DNA of 41,492 bases from an uncultured Clostridia bacterium (GCA_947631015.1 CANRJS010000019.1:1-41492), one strand, 5' to 3'; positions 9,178-17,277 are shown, counted from the stretch's first letter. The notes: generated from the sequence alone by a model not told the origin. Translations and numbers: made by a program.

Positions 9178-9228
9178 AATGCCGTCCTTTACGCGGAGTG
9201 CCCCGCTCCGCAGACGCAGGACAGAAAT

Positions 9229-9267
9229 AAAAGTCATCCGCGCGGCAGAGTCGTGCGGATGACTTTT
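9229..9267. terminator. Bidirectional terminator between pepD and the HAD gene
   Basis: 13-nt arms 9229-9241 and 9255-9267 with a 13-nt loop. The plus strand runs into TTTTT and the minus strand into TTTTATTT. The genes on both sides converge here. Confidence 0.8.
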
Positions 9268-9304
9268 TGTCGAATATTGAAATGTTATAACGCTATGTAG
9301 ACGA

Positions 9305-9949
9305 TCAGAGCCCGCGCGTGAGATAGTCCGTGAGTTCGGCGGGCGTCTCGACCGTCGCGACGGCTCCGGCCGACATCAGCTCCTCGCGCGTCCCGAAGCC
9401 CCAGAGCACGCCGAGGGTCTTGACGCCCGCGGCCGCCGCGCCCTCCACGTCGTAGAGGCGGTCGCCTATCATCAGCGCGTCCTCCGGCGCGGAACCCAGC
9501 GCCTCGAGCGCGTACCGCACGACCTCCGACTTCTCCGAGCGACGTCCCTCCGCCTCTCCGGCGACGAGGTCGAAAAGCGGGAGCAGTCCGAAGCGGTCGA
9601 GCAAACTGACGGCGCTCGACTCGCGCTTGGTCGTCGCTACGGCGAGGCGGAAGCCGCTCTCCCGCAATGTACGCAGGGTGCCTTCTATACCGTCGAACGG
9701 CTTGTCAAGGTAAGCGAATTTCGCGTGATACTCGCGGTAAATAGCTATCGCTTCCTCGCATTCCCTCTCGCCGAGGCCGAAGAAATGCGAAAAGGAGTAT
9801 TGGAGCGGCGGGCCGATGCACTTCCGCATATCCTCGAGGGCAAGATTCTCGAAGCCGTACCGCTTCAGCGTCTCGAGAAACGCTCCTCCCACCGAGGGAA
9901 GCGAGTTACCGATAGTTCCGTCGAAGTCAAAGAGAAGAGTTCCGTACAT
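9305..9949 (-). CDS. HAD-superfamily phosphatase, phosphoglycolate-phosphatase-like
   Basis: A 214-residue HAD hydrolase with all four motifs: DFDGT (nucleophile Asp8, acid/base Asp10), Thr107 in VATTK, Lys140, and GDRLYD (Asp163, Asp167). A helical C1-type cap spans about residues 15-85, as in the Gph/PgmB subgroup, so a small phosphorylated metabolite is the expected substrate; the exact one cannot be read from sequence. AAAGGAG precedes ATG 9949. It is monocistronic, converging with pepD and divergent from the esterase gene at 10148. Confidence 0.88.
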   Translation of the reverse strand: MYGTLLFDFDGTIGNSLPSVGGAFLETLKRYGFENLALEDMRKCIGPPLQYSFSHFFGLGERECEEAIAIYREYHAKFAYLDKPFDGIEGTLRTLRESGFRLAVATTKRESSAVSLLDRFGLLPLFDLVAGEAEGRRSEKSEVVRYALEALGSAPEDALMIGDRLYDVEGAAAAGVKTLGVLWGFGTREELMSAGAVATVETPAELTDYLTRGL

Positions 9950-10024
9950 TCAAAGCTCCTTTCGCCGGGCGCACGGCGCTCCGGCAAGTCGCGGCCGGCA
10001 GGAAGACCCGCCGGTTTCCATATT

Positions 10025-10053
10025 ATTATAGCCCGCCGCCGCGCGAAAAGCAA
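10025..10053 (-). promoter_or_regulatory. Possible promoter of the HAD gene
   Basis: The minus strand has a perfect TATAAT (10025-10030) and, 17 nt upstream, the weak -35 TTGCTT (10048-10053). The position suits the minus-strand gene starting at 9949. Confidence 0.4.
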
Positions 10054-10075
10054 TCCGCGCTCCGCACAAAAGCGA

Positions 10076-10104
10076 TTGACTGCACGGGCGTTTGGGTGTA
10101 TGAT
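10076..10104 (+). promoter_or_regulatory. Sigma-A-type promoter of the esterase gene
   Basis: TTGACT (10076-10081), 17-nt spacer, TATGAT (10099-10104). Both boxes match the consensus at five of six positions, about 45 nt before the start codon. Confidence 0.75.
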
Positions 10105-10147
10105 ATTTTCAGCAGGGAAGCCCCCTCGGAAAGGATGGAAAGAAGAT

Positions 10148-10930
10148 ATGGCACGTTTCACCTGTAACTTTATCTCCTACACGCTCTCGCGCGCGGTAGA
10201 CATCACCGTTGTCGTCCCGACCCCCACCATACCGGACAGCATGATGGCCGCACAGCAGGGCACGAAACTCTCGCACACGCCGGAGCATCCGTACCCCGTG
10301 CTCTACCTCCTGCACGGCTTTGGCAACAACCATGCTACATGGGCGGGATATGCCCGCGTCGAGCTGTTCGCGGAGGAGCACCAGATAGCGGTAGTTATGC
10401 TCTCCGCCGAGAACAAGGGCTACATCAACCAGCCGAACGGCGGCGACAAGCACTATGACTTCCTCGCAAAGGAGCTGCCGGACTTCGTCGGCGGGATGTT
10501 CCCGATATCCAAGCGTCCGGAGGACACCTATATCGCCGGACTTTCGATGGGCGGCTACGGCACCCTCGTTCACGGACTCAGCCACCCCGAGCGCTTCGCC
10601 GCCATCTGCCCGCTCTCGGCGGCGGTCTCGATGCGCCGCGACGGGGATTCGGACGTCTCGCTCGACTACGACCCGCCCACGCTCGCCGAGCGTATCGCGA
10701 AGAACGGCGGGAAGTTCCCGAAGTTCTACATAGCCTGCGGCAAGCAGGACTTCCTCTATGACGCGAACGTCGCCTTCCGTGACAGGCTCCGCAGCCTCGG
10801 CGCGGACGTGACGTGGGACGAGACCGAGGAGCACGGCCACGAGTGGCGCTTCTGGGACCTCGAACTCGAGCGGCTGCTTGAGTGGCTCCCGCGCACCGAC
10901 TTCTACGCGGGGAAGAAGCGCAAGGTCTAA
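10148..10930 (+). CDS. Putative serine esterase (esterase D / tributyrin-esterase family)
   Basis: A 260-residue alpha/beta-hydrolase without a signal peptide. The oxyanion segment LLHGFGNN (about 54-61), nucleophile elbow GLSMGGYG (Ser133), acid residue in CGKQD (Asp201) and HGHEW (His231) form the expected triad of the PF00756-type esterases that act on acetylated or feruloylated sugars or short-chain esters. The substrate cannot be told. The start is ATG 10148 with a modest purine-rich GGAAAGAAG upstream. It has its own promoter and a strong terminator, so it is a single-gene unit. Confidence 0.88.
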   Translation: MARFTCNFISYTLSRAVDITVVVPTPTIPDSMMAAQQGTKLSHTPEHPYPVLYLLHGFGNNHATWAGYARVELFAEEHQIAVVMLSAENKGYINQPNGGDKHYDFLAKELPDFVGGMFPISKRPEDTYIAGLSMGGYGTLVHGLSHPERFAAICPLSAAVSMRRDGDSDVSLDYDPPTLAERIAKNGGKFPKFYIACGKQDFLYDANVAFRDRLRSLGADVTWDETEEHGHEWRFWDLELERLLEWLPRTDFYAGKKRKV

Positions 10931-10950
10931 AAACAACTTTTTCAAACAGC

Positions 10951-10978
10951 AAAGCGGCACGGAAATCCGTGCCGCTTT
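10951..10978 (+). terminator. Terminator of the esterase gene
   Basis: 13-bp perfect arms 10951-10963 and 10966-10978, rich in GC, ending in CTTTTG. It lies 20 nt after the stop codon. Confidence 0.85.
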
Positions 10979-11008
10979 TGTGTGCTTCGGGTCAATTTTT
11001 CCTCTATG

Positions 11009-11037
11009 TGGACAAATTGCCATTTGGGGGTTATAAT
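11009..11037 (+). promoter_or_regulatory. Promoter of the rhomboid-like gene
   Basis: TGGACA (11009-11014), 17-nt spacer, perfect TATAAT (11032-11037). The start codon of the next gene is 39 nt downstream. Confidence 0.85.
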
Positions 11038-11075
11038 ATCGATAGAGTCCGATACCCGCACCTACGGAGGAAATC

Positions 11076-11915
11076 ATGAAATACAACCGTTTTGAACGCT
11101 TCTGCGCGCGTCACGAGAGATGGGGCGTGCCGAATCTGATGCTGTTTGTCATCGCCGCAAACGTCGTGCTGTTTCTGCTGAACAGCACGGTGTACGGAGC
11201 GGCGTTCGTCTACCGGTGGCTGACGTTCATACCGTCCGAGATAGCGCGCGGACAGATCTGGCGCGTCATCACGTTCGTGCTTATCCCGAACGTGGGCGAC
11301 ATATTCTCGCTTGCTATCTCCTCGCTCTTTTACTTCTTTGTGGGCAGAGCGCTCGAAAACGAGTGGGGACGCCTCAAGTTCACTATATTCTACTTCACCG
11401 GCGTACTGCTCCAGGCGGCGTTCGCGGGCGTCATGAGTATATGGTACGGCAACAACGTTGCAAGCTACACGCTCACCGGCGCGCATTACCTCAACATGTC
11501 GCTCTTCCTCGCGTATGCCGTTCTGAACCCGGACGGCATGGTGCGCCTCTACTTGCTCATCCCGATAAAGATGAAGTGGCTCGCGCTCATAGACCTCGCG
11601 TACATCCTTGTGGGCGTCATAGCGAACCCGTTCCCCGAGAATATGTTCCCGCTCGTGGCGATACTCAACGTCGCGATATTCTTCGCGGGCAAGGCGTATC
11701 ACACGCTTAGGCGGAAGAACTTCGAGCATTCGAACAAGATGGAATTTGAGAAGAAGACGAAGGAGATAAAGAAGCGCGGCTACACTCACCGCTGCATCGT
11801 CTGCGGCAAGACCGACGTCTCGAACCCCGAGGAGGAGTTCCGCTACTGCTCACAGTGCAAGGGCTACGCCTGCTACTGCTCGGAGCATATAAATAACCAC
11901 ACGCACATAAAATAG
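11076..11915 (+). CDS. Rhomboid-like membrane protein lacking the catalytic serine, with C-terminal zinc-binding tail
   Basis: A 279-residue protein; GGAGGAAAT precedes ATG 11076. About six hydrophobic segments lie between residues 20 and 205. The ENEWGRLKFTIFYF block (about 94-107) looks like the rhomboid L1 region, but where an active rhomboid protease has GxSG this protein reads TGAHYLNMS (134-142), so the nucleophile is absent. After a charged linker, a tail carries C240-x2-C243, C258-x2-C261 and further Cys/His (C266, C268, H271, H275), a probable one- or two-zinc module facing the cytoplasm. It is best viewed as a pseudoprotease of the rhomboid/derlin-like type; its role is unknown. Confidence 0.8.
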   Translation: MKYNRFERFCARHERWGVPNLMLFVIAANVVLFLLNSTVYGAAFVYRWLTFIPSEIARGQIWRVITFVLIPNVGDIFSLAISSLFYFFVGRALENEWGRLKFTIFYFTGVLLQAAFAGVMSIWYGNNVASYTLTGAHYLNMSLFLAYAVLNPDGMVRLYLLIPIKMKWLALIDLAYILVGVIANPFPENMFPLVAILNVAIFFAGKAYHTLRRKNFEHSNKMEFEKKTKEIKKRGYTHRCIVCGKTDVSNPEEEFRYCSQCKGYACYCSEHINNHTHIK

Positions 11916-12321
11916 TTCGCGGAAAATCGCAGGAGCGGGCTTTGCCCGCTCCTTTACCAATTTTCCGCGAAGCTGTCGGATAGGGCAAAGCCCTACCGAC
12001 AGCGGCACTCCGCTACGCGCCGAGTTTTCCGCCTTCGGCGGAAAATCGACGCACGCTCCGCGAGAGGTGTTTTTTGCCACGTACACGCCGCGGCAAAAAC
12101 AGATTTAACTCTATTTCGCCGCTAAAGCGGCGAAACTCTGCGAGGCTTGGCTCACCGTCCGCGCCGGTTCGCGCGGTTGATGTTGCCGAAGGCAACATCG
12201 CGCAGCCGGAATTCATTTCCGGCGAGCATTTCAATCAAAGGGGTCCCCAAGCGGCGTGAAACGCCGCTTGGGGAAGCATTTCAATCGGAAGGGCTCCCAC
12301 GCGGTCGTCCGCCGCGTGGGA
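11916..12321. repeat. Chain of about ten perfect small hairpins in a 400-nt gene-free stretch
   Basis: No gene is supported here. Palindromes follow one another: 11916-11971 (nested; inner 11931-11953 may terminate the rhomboid-like gene), 11975-12000, 12001-12014, 12025-12045, 12071-12099, 12114-12135, 12179-12199, 12206-12222, 12245-12273 and 12295-12321. The stems all differ, but the last units share a linker, AGCATTTCAATC, at 12225-12236 and 12275-12286, exactly 50 nt apart. The final hairpins lie just past the mscS stop and may end that transcript. Confidence 0.8.
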
Positions 12322-12332
12322 ATTGCGGAGCG

Positions 12333-13160
12333 TCAGTCCTTCTTTCCGTCCTCGTGGGTGACGTAGACGTCGAGCTTGTTGTAAGGTATCTCGATGCCCG
12401 CGGCGTCGAGGCTGAGCTTTATCTTCTCGTTGAGGTCGAACTTGAGGGTGAGGTAGTCCGAGCCCTTGCACCACGGACGCGCGCCGATGATTATGGCGGA
12501 GTCGCCGTGCGCGTCGACGGTGACGGATGCTGCCGGAGCGTCCAGCACCATCGGGTTCTTCGCAAGCTCCGAGGAGATGACCCGCTTCGCCTCGGCGATG
12601 TCGGCGGTGTATGCCACCGAGAAGGTGAGGTCGAGGCGGCGGATGTCCTCGCGGGAGTAGTTGACTATCGTCTTGTTTATGAGCTGTCCGTTCGGGATGA
12701 TTATCTGGCTGTTGTCCGGGGTGAGGAAGACGGTCGAGACAATATCTATCTTCTTGACGGTGCCGGTGCGTCCGTCCACCTCCACAAAGTCTCCGGTAAG
12801 TATCGGACGGGTTATCAGCAGGAACATCCCGCCCGCTATGTTCGCGAGGCTTGACTGCATGGCAAGCCCTATCGCCACGGCACAGCTCGCGAACGCCGTT
12901 ACGATGCTCGTCGTGGGTATGCCGAGCTGGGAAAGCGCGGTTATCGCCGCGAGGACGCTTATGCCTATTCTAAGCGCCGTCGCGATAAACGCGACAAACG
13001 ACGCATCGAGATGGCTCTTTGAGAGCACCCGCGTGACTAGGCGCGACGCCGCGTATGCGAGTAGTATCCCCGCGCCGAGTATCACGAGCGCGATAAGTAT
13101 GTTTATCCCGGTCGTTGTGAGCAAGGTCTGTATCATCGGCCAAAGTTCTTGATTATCCAT
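12333..13160 (-). CDS. mscS: Small-conductance mechanosensitive channel, MscS family
   Basis: A 275-residue MscS-type channel that opens on membrane tension and releases osmolytes on hypo-osmotic shock. There are three N-terminal hydrophobic segments (about 18-40, 58-82, 85-125). The third is the pore helix, Ala/Gly-rich (AFASCAVAIGLAMQSSLANIAGG), and leads into the conserved LLITRPILTGDFVEV and the beta domain with NSQIIIPNGQLI. The alpha/beta C-terminal domain follows. Size is close to the E. coli protein (286). ATG 13160 has only a distant GGAAAGG. It is a single gene with its own promoter, convergent with the rhomboid-like gene. Confidence 0.93.
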   Translation of the reverse strand: MDNQELWPMIQTLLTTTGINILIALVILGAGILLAYAASRLVTRVLSKSHLDASFVAFIATALRIGISVLAAITALSQLGIPTTSIVTAFASCAVAIGLAMQSSLANIAGGMFLLITRPILTGDFVEVDGRTGTVKKIDIVSTVFLTPDNSQIIIPNGQLINKTIVNYSREDIRRLDLTFSVAYTADIAEAKRVISSELAKNPMVLDAPAASVTVDAHGDSAIIIGARPWCKGSDYLTLKFDLNEKIKLSLDAAGIEIPYNKLDVYVTHEDGKKD

Positions 13161-13197
13161 ACAAAGAACGCCCTTTCCTCAGATATTTCGGTGGCTT

Positions 13198-13226
13198 ATT
13201 TTAACATACGGCGCGAAACTTGTCAA
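13198..13226 (-). promoter_or_regulatory. Promoter of mscS
   Basis: On the minus strand, perfect TTGACA (13221-13226), 17-nt spacer, TAAAAT (13198-13203). It is divergent from the promoter at 13257. Confidence 0.85.
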
Positions 13227-13256
13227 TATACGGCGCTCCCGCGCGGACGGCGTCTC

Positions 13257-13285
13257 TTGACAATCGCCTCGGAGCGGGGTAAAAT
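13257..13285 (+). promoter_or_regulatory. Promoter of the first MATE gene
   Basis: Perfect TTGACA (13257-13262), 17-nt spacer, TAAAAT (13280-13285), 35 nt before the start codon. Same box sequences and spacing as the divergent mscS promoter. Confidence 0.88.
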
Positions 13286-13320
13286 GTATACGTTTACGAA
13301 AGCATTCGGAGGGGATAGAA

Positions 13321-14694
13321 ATGGCGGTGCTGGTTCGGGACAGGTCGTTCTATAGGACGCTTGCGGCGCTGGCGGTACCGATAGCGCTGAAGAACCTCAT
13401 AACGCTGTCCGTAGGTCTTGCGGACAACGTGATGGTCGGGAGCCTCGGGGACGCGTCGCTCGGCGGCGTGTACATGGCAAATCAGCTCACGAACCTTCTC
13501 CAGACGATAGTCGCGGACGTCGCAACGGCGACGGCGATACTCTCCACGCAGTACTGGGGCAAGCGCGACGTCGAGCCGATCAAGCGGATAGTCGGAATAG
13601 GCCTGAAGATAGCGATGGTGCTGGGGCTCGCGGCGTTCGTGATGGGCTTCTTCTTTACCGAGACGACGCTCCGCCTCTACACGCCGGAGGAGGCGGTCAT
13701 AGCCGAGGGCATGAGATACCTGCCGGTGATAAGCGTCGGGTTCCTCTTTTTCTGCGCGACGGAGATGCTCGTCGCGAGTATGCGCTGCGTTGAGAGCGTC
13801 CGCATAGGGCTTATTCTCAGCATATCCACCTTTGTGATAAACGTCGGGCTCAACTGGGTGCTCATCTTCGGGCACCTCGGCGCGCCGGCGATGGGCGTGC
13901 GCGGCGCGGCCGTCGCGACGCTCACGGCGCGGATAAGCGAGTTCGTGATAATCTCGGTGTACGTCCGCTTCATAGATAAGAAGCTCCGGATGCGGCTCCG
14001 CGACCTCTTCAAACGTCCCGGCGTGTTGCTGCGCGACTACGCGCGCTACGGACTTCCGGTGATAGCCGGAGGGGTCATCTGGGGTCTCAACATGAACGTT
14101 CAGGGTGCGATAATCGGCCACCTCGGAAGCGAGGCGGCGATAAGCGCGATAAGCGTCGCGAACACCGTATTCTCGATACTCACGGTATTGGTGTTCGGCG
14201 TGAGCGCGGCGGCGGCGATAATTATCGGAAAGACCGTCGGCGAGGGAGACGTCGAGCGCGTAAAGCTCTACGCCAAGACCCTGCAGATAATCTTTCTGTG
14301 CATGGGCGCGGTGTCGAGTGCGCTTATCTTCGCGTCTCGGCAGGTCGTCGGGCTTATATGGAGCGGGCTCGACGCGGAGAGCATCGAGATGGTGAAGCTG
14401 TTCCTCCTCGTCCTCACGGTGACCGGCTTCGGCTCGAGCTATCAGGCGTGTACCCTCACCGGGATAGTCCGCGCGGGCGGCGCGACGCATTTTGTCTTCC
14501 TCAACGACACATTCTGGGTCTGGTGCGTGGTGATACCCTCCGCCTGCATTGCGGCGTTCGTGTTCCACGCGCACCCGGCGGTCGTGTTCGCGCTGCTGAA
14601 GGGCGACCAGATATACAAGTGCGCCGTCGCCTTTATAAAGACGAACCGCTTCAAGTGGATAAAACCGCTCACGCGCGAGAACGCGGCGGCGTAG
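13321..14694 (+). CDS. MATE-family efflux transporter
   Basis: A 457-residue multidrug and toxin extrusion protein with about twelve hydrophobic segments in two related halves. The N-terminal block (PIALKNLITLSVGLADNVMVG) and the second-half equivalent (GLPVIAGGVIWGLNMNVQGAIIG) are the duplicated TM1/TM7 signatures. MATE proteins export cationic drugs or metabolites by Na+ or H+ antiport; the substrate here is unknown. AGGGGATAGAA precedes ATG 13321. No local regulator adjoins it, in contrast to the second MATE gene at 17623. Confidence 0.93.
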   Translation: MAVLVRDRSFYRTLAALAVPIALKNLITLSVGLADNVMVGSLGDASLGGVYMANQLTNLLQTIVADVATATAILSTQYWGKRDVEPIKRIVGIGLKIAMVLGLAAFVMGFFFTETTLRLYTPEEAVIAEGMRYLPVISVGFLFFCATEMLVASMRCVESVRIGLILSISTFVINVGLNWVLIFGHLGAPAMGVRGAAVATLTARISEFVIISVYVRFIDKKLRMRLRDLFKRPGVLLRDYARYGLPVIAGGVIWGLNMNVQGAIIGHLGSEAAISAISVANTVFSILTVLVFGVSAAAAIIIGKTVGEGDVERVKLYAKTLQIIFLCMGAVSSALIFASRQVVGLIWSGLDAESIEMVKLFLLVLTVTGFGSSYQACTLTGIVRAGGATHFVFLNDTFWVWCVVIPSACIAAFVFHAHPAVVFALLKGDQIYKCAVAFIKTNRFKWIKPLTRENAAA

Positions 14695-14705
14695 ACGTCC
14701 CCCAC

Positions 14706-14734
14706 TTGTATCGCGCGGGGAAAAGATGTATAAT
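14706..14734 (+). promoter_or_regulatory. Possible promoter of the metal-binding protein / carboxylesterase pair
   Basis: Perfect TATAAT (14729-14734) with a weak TTGTAT (14706-14711) at 17-nt spacing, 45 nt before the metal-binding gene. Confidence 0.55.
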
Positions 14735-14778
14735 AAGTTCAGGTTCCAAATCAAACTTTATAAAGGAGGACTTATGCC

Positions 14779-14964
14779 ATGACTGTCAAGGTAAACGGAA
14801 TGCATTGCCCGCACTGCGAGATGCGCGTCGAGAAGGCCGTCCGTGCCGTCGAGGGCGTCACTATGGTGAAGGCGAGCCACGAGCGCGGCGAGGTCGTCTA
14901 CGAGGGCGGAAGCGACAGCGCCGTCCGCGCCGCGATAACCGCCGCCGGTTACGAGGTGAAGTAA
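14779..14964 (+). CDS. Heavy-metal-associated (HMA) domain protein, CopZ/MerP-like
   Basis: A 61-residue single HMA domain. The metal site GMHCPHC (8-14) supplies two cysteines for Cu(I) or a similar soft metal. The rest follows the beta-alpha-beta-beta-alpha-beta ferredoxin-like pattern (VKVNGM, VEKAVRAVEGV, GYEVK). AAGGAGGA lies 8 nt before ATG 14779. Such domains normally pass copper to a P-type ATPase, but none is present here; the next gene, abutting the stop codon, is a carboxylesterase. The very small size is normal for a free-standing copper chaperone. Confidence 0.9.
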   Translation: MTVKVNGMHCPHCEMRVEKAVRAVEGVTMVKASHERGEVVYEGGSDSAVRAAITAAGYEVK

Positions 14965-16506
14965 ATGCTGCCAAGGAAGATAAAGCGCACGGTCACCGTC
15001 GAACAGGGGACGTTCGAGGGGATACCGCAGGGCAACCCCGCCTACACCGTCTTTAAGGGCGTTCCTTACGCGAAGCCGCCGGTGGGCGAGTGGCGCTTCC
15101 GCTGGGCACAGCCGGCAGAGCCGTTCGAGGGCGTGCGGAAGTGTGACACGTTCCCGCCCACGGCGGTGCAGGACAAGGGCCGCGAGGCGGGCCTTTACAA
15201 CAAGGAGTTCTTCCCCGCCGAGGTCGAGCAGAGCGAGGACTGCCTGTATCTGAATATCTGGACGCCCTCCGTCGAGCCGGAGGAGCCGCTGCCGGTCATG
15301 TTCTGGATACACGGCGGCGCGTTCAGCGCGGGTTACAGCTACGAAATGGAGATGGACGGCGAGGCGATGAGCCGCCGCGGCGTCATACTCGTGACCGTGA
15401 CCTACCGTCTCGGCGCGCTCGGCTTCTTCGCGCACCCCGAGCTGTCGCGGCGCTGCCCGATAGGCGTCAGCGGCAACATGGCGGTAAGCGACTGCATCGA
15501 GGGTCTGAAGTGGGTACAGAAGAACATCTCCGCCTTCGGCGGCGACCCGGAAAACGTCACCGTCTTCGGACAGTCCGCCGGCGGCGCGATGGTCCAGGTG
15601 CTGCTCACCAGCCCCGCGAGCGAGGGACTGTTCCGCCGCGCGATAGTCCAGTCCGCCGGAGGGATAAACACCCTCGGCGGCGAGACGACGATGTCGGGCC
15701 TCGAGCGCGCGGGCGAGACAATATGCGAGGGGCTCGGAAAGACGATAGACGAGGTCATCGCGATGGACGCCTACGAGTTCAACAACCGCGCGCAGGCGAT
15801 ACTCGCGGAGAAGGGTATGTTCATGGGAATGGCTCCCTGTGTCGACGGCGTCCTGCTGAAGAAGGCTCCGGGCGCGGCGATAGCCGCAGGCGAGCATCAC
15901 AAGGTCGACATCATGACCGGCTCGGTATCGGGCGACGGCGCGCTCTTCGGCGGCTTCCCCGTAACCACCAGGGAGGAGCACGAGGCGCTCATCCGCCGCA
16001 CCTACGGCGCGGACGCCGAGCGCGTCCTTGAGCTGTTCGGCGTAAAGAGCGATGCGGACGTTCCTGCGGCAAACGAGGCGCGCGCCCGCGTCGGCGGCCG
16101 TGTCACTCCCTACGCGTGGGCGATAGCGGAGGAAAAGAACGGACGCAAGCCTCTGCATATCTACTACTTCGACCGGCACATGCCGGGTGGTGACGACCCC
16201 GGCGCGTTCCACTCGAGCGAGCTGTGGTATATTTTCGGCACGATCGACCGCTGCTGGCGCTCGCTCGAACCGGGCTTCGGGCCGGGCGACTACGTCCTCA
16301 GCCGCGCCATGACGGACTACTGGACGAACTTCGCAAAGACCGGCGACCCGAACGGCGCGGGACTTCCGCGCTGGGACGCGTTCACCGCCGCGAACCCGCA
16401 GACCATGTATCTCACCGAGAAGTCGGTGGAACAGCGCGACATGACGGGCGACAGAGTCGCCGACGGCCTTGCCGCCATTCAGGTCGAAAACGCACTCGGA
16501 AAGTAA
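14965..16506 (+). CDS. Type-B carboxylesterase
   Basis: A 513-residue alpha/beta-hydrolase of the carboxylesterase/para-nitrobenzyl-esterase family. It has the N-terminal GVPYAKPPVGEWRF motif (32-45), the type-B signature EDCLYLNIWTP (91-101), oxyanion HGG (116-118), nucleophile elbow FGQSAGGAM (Ser204), an acidic residue in the SGDGALFGG block and the late FHSSELWYIF histidine (about 414). There is no signal peptide, so it is probably cytosolic. ATG 14965 directly follows the TAA of the HMA gene, with GAGGTGAAG inside that gene as the ribosome site, so the two are co-translated. Substrate unknown. Confidence 0.92.
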   Translation: MLPRKIKRTVTVEQGTFEGIPQGNPAYTVFKGVPYAKPPVGEWRFRWAQPAEPFEGVRKCDTFPPTAVQDKGREAGLYNKEFFPAEVEQSEDCLYLNIWTPSVEPEEPLPVMFWIHGGAFSAGYSYEMEMDGEAMSRRGVILVTVTYRLGALGFFAHPELSRRCPIGVSGNMAVSDCIEGLKWVQKNISAFGGDPENVTVFGQSAGGAMVQVLLTSPASEGLFRRAIVQSAGGINTLGGETTMSGLERAGETICEGLGKTIDEVIAMDAYEFNNRAQAILAEKGMFMGMAPCVDGVLLKKAPGAAIAAGEHHKVDIMTGSVSGDGALFGGFPVTTREEHEALIRRTYGADAERVLELFGVKSDADVPAANEARARVGGRVTPYAWAIAEEKNGRKPLHIYYFDRHMPGGDDPGAFHSSELWYIFGTIDRCWRSLEPGFGPGDYVLSRAMTDYWTNFAKTGDPNGAGLPRWDAFTAANPQTMYLTEKSVEQRDMTGDRVADGLAAIQVENALGK

Positions 16507-16515
16507 ACGGAGCTC

Positions 16516-16546
16516 AAGCGGCGGCGCTTTGCGCCGCCGCTTTTTT
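16516..16546 (+). terminator. Terminator of the carboxylesterase operon
   Basis: 12-bp GC-rich arms 16516-16527 and 16531-16542 with a TTT loop, followed by a T-run to 16546. A textbook intrinsic terminator. Confidence 0.93.
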
Positions 16547-16574
16547 CAAATTACGGGTTGAGGTGATAAGGGGT

Positions 16575-16639
16575 CCCCGAACGGCGCGAAGCACCGTTTG
16601 GGGCAGAACGGGCGAGCGGTATTATCCGCTCGCCCTTTT
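16575..16639. repeat. Two further perfect hairpins after the carboxylesterase terminator
   Basis: Arms 16575-16584 / 16594-16603 (one G-T pair) and 16610-16619 / 16626-16635, the latter followed by TTTT. The lead-in AAGGGGTCCCC matches AAAGGGGTCCCC at 12237-12248, tying this site to the hairpin chain there. Confidence 0.7.
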
Positions 16640-17003
16640 GCTGCCTCGGCGCTGTCGGGGGACAGTCCGTGTTTCGGAACTTTTTCGCCCCGGCCTTGCC
16701 GACTGGCGCGCGCCGTGCCTCCAGAGCCCGGCCGCACACTTTGCGGTTACTCTATGCCTCCAGAGCATTTTCGCCGTCTTTACCGCGCCCTCGTCCGCAT
16801 CGCGCGGGCGGGACACCCTTGACGGTGACTCAGGTGACCATTCGGAGAGATGTTCTCCACCGGTCTGATTGCCGTTTCTTCACCGTCCGAGCATAGTATG
16901 ACCGCCTCCGCCGCAAATATCAGGGTTAAACTTTGCCTTCAAAGGAAAAAATTATATTGCCGTCCCGACGGACATATACATTATATCGAGATACCGAGAA
17001 GAC
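16640..17003. other. Gene-free stretch before the DUF2508 gene
   Basis: About 360 nt with no ORF having a ribosome site. A 12-nt direct repeat, TGCCTCCAGAGC, occurs at 16716-16727 and 16755-16766. A -10-like TATATT (16953-16958) lies 62 nt before the DUF2508 start, but I cannot place a matching -35; a sporulation sigma-factor promoter is possible. Confidence 0.4.
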
Positions 17004-17019
17004 AAAGGAGGTTGATTCC

Positions 17020-17268
17020 ATGGGTATATTCAAGTTGCGGCCGCCCGCCCCGGAGGAGGATGAGCGCCGGGAGCTGCTCGATGCGCTTGCCGACACCAAG
17101 CAGCGCCTCGAGACCGCGAGGAACTGCTTCGAGTACGTCTGCGAGCCGGAGCTGGTGGACGCGACGGCGTTTGAGATAAAGTCTCTCGAGGCGCGGTACA
17201 GCTATCTGCTGCGCCGCGTTCGCGAGGAAGGATACGACAACCGGCCGGCCTTCAAGCCGCTGAGATAG
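17020..17268 (+). CDS. DUF2508 (YaaL-like) protein
   Basis: An 82-residue soluble, highly charged helical protein; ATG 17020 follows AAAGGAGG (17004-17011) at 8-nt spacing. The sequence reads as two helices (about 14-40 and 50-72, the latter ESLEARYSYLLRR-like) with a conserved FEYVCEPELVDATAFEIKSLEARY core, as in DUF2508. In Bacillus subtilis the member YaaL is encoded just before bofA, and the same order is seen here, which supports both calls. Function unknown. The bofA-like gene starts 9 nt after its stop. Confidence 0.85.
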   Translation: MGIFKLRPPAPEEDERRELLDALADTKQRLETARNCFEYVCEPELVDATAFEIKSLEARYSYLLRRVREEGYDNRPAFKPLR

Positions 17269-17277
17269 GAGGGCGTA

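Noticed and set aside
11850-12259. Short frames in the hairpin chain
   Set aside because: They translate palindromic DNA, lack ribosome sites and show no protein-like composition.
16224-17179. Several 60-210-residue frames across and after the carboxylesterase
   Set aside because: Shadow frames or read-through of the terminators at 16516-16639; no start signals.
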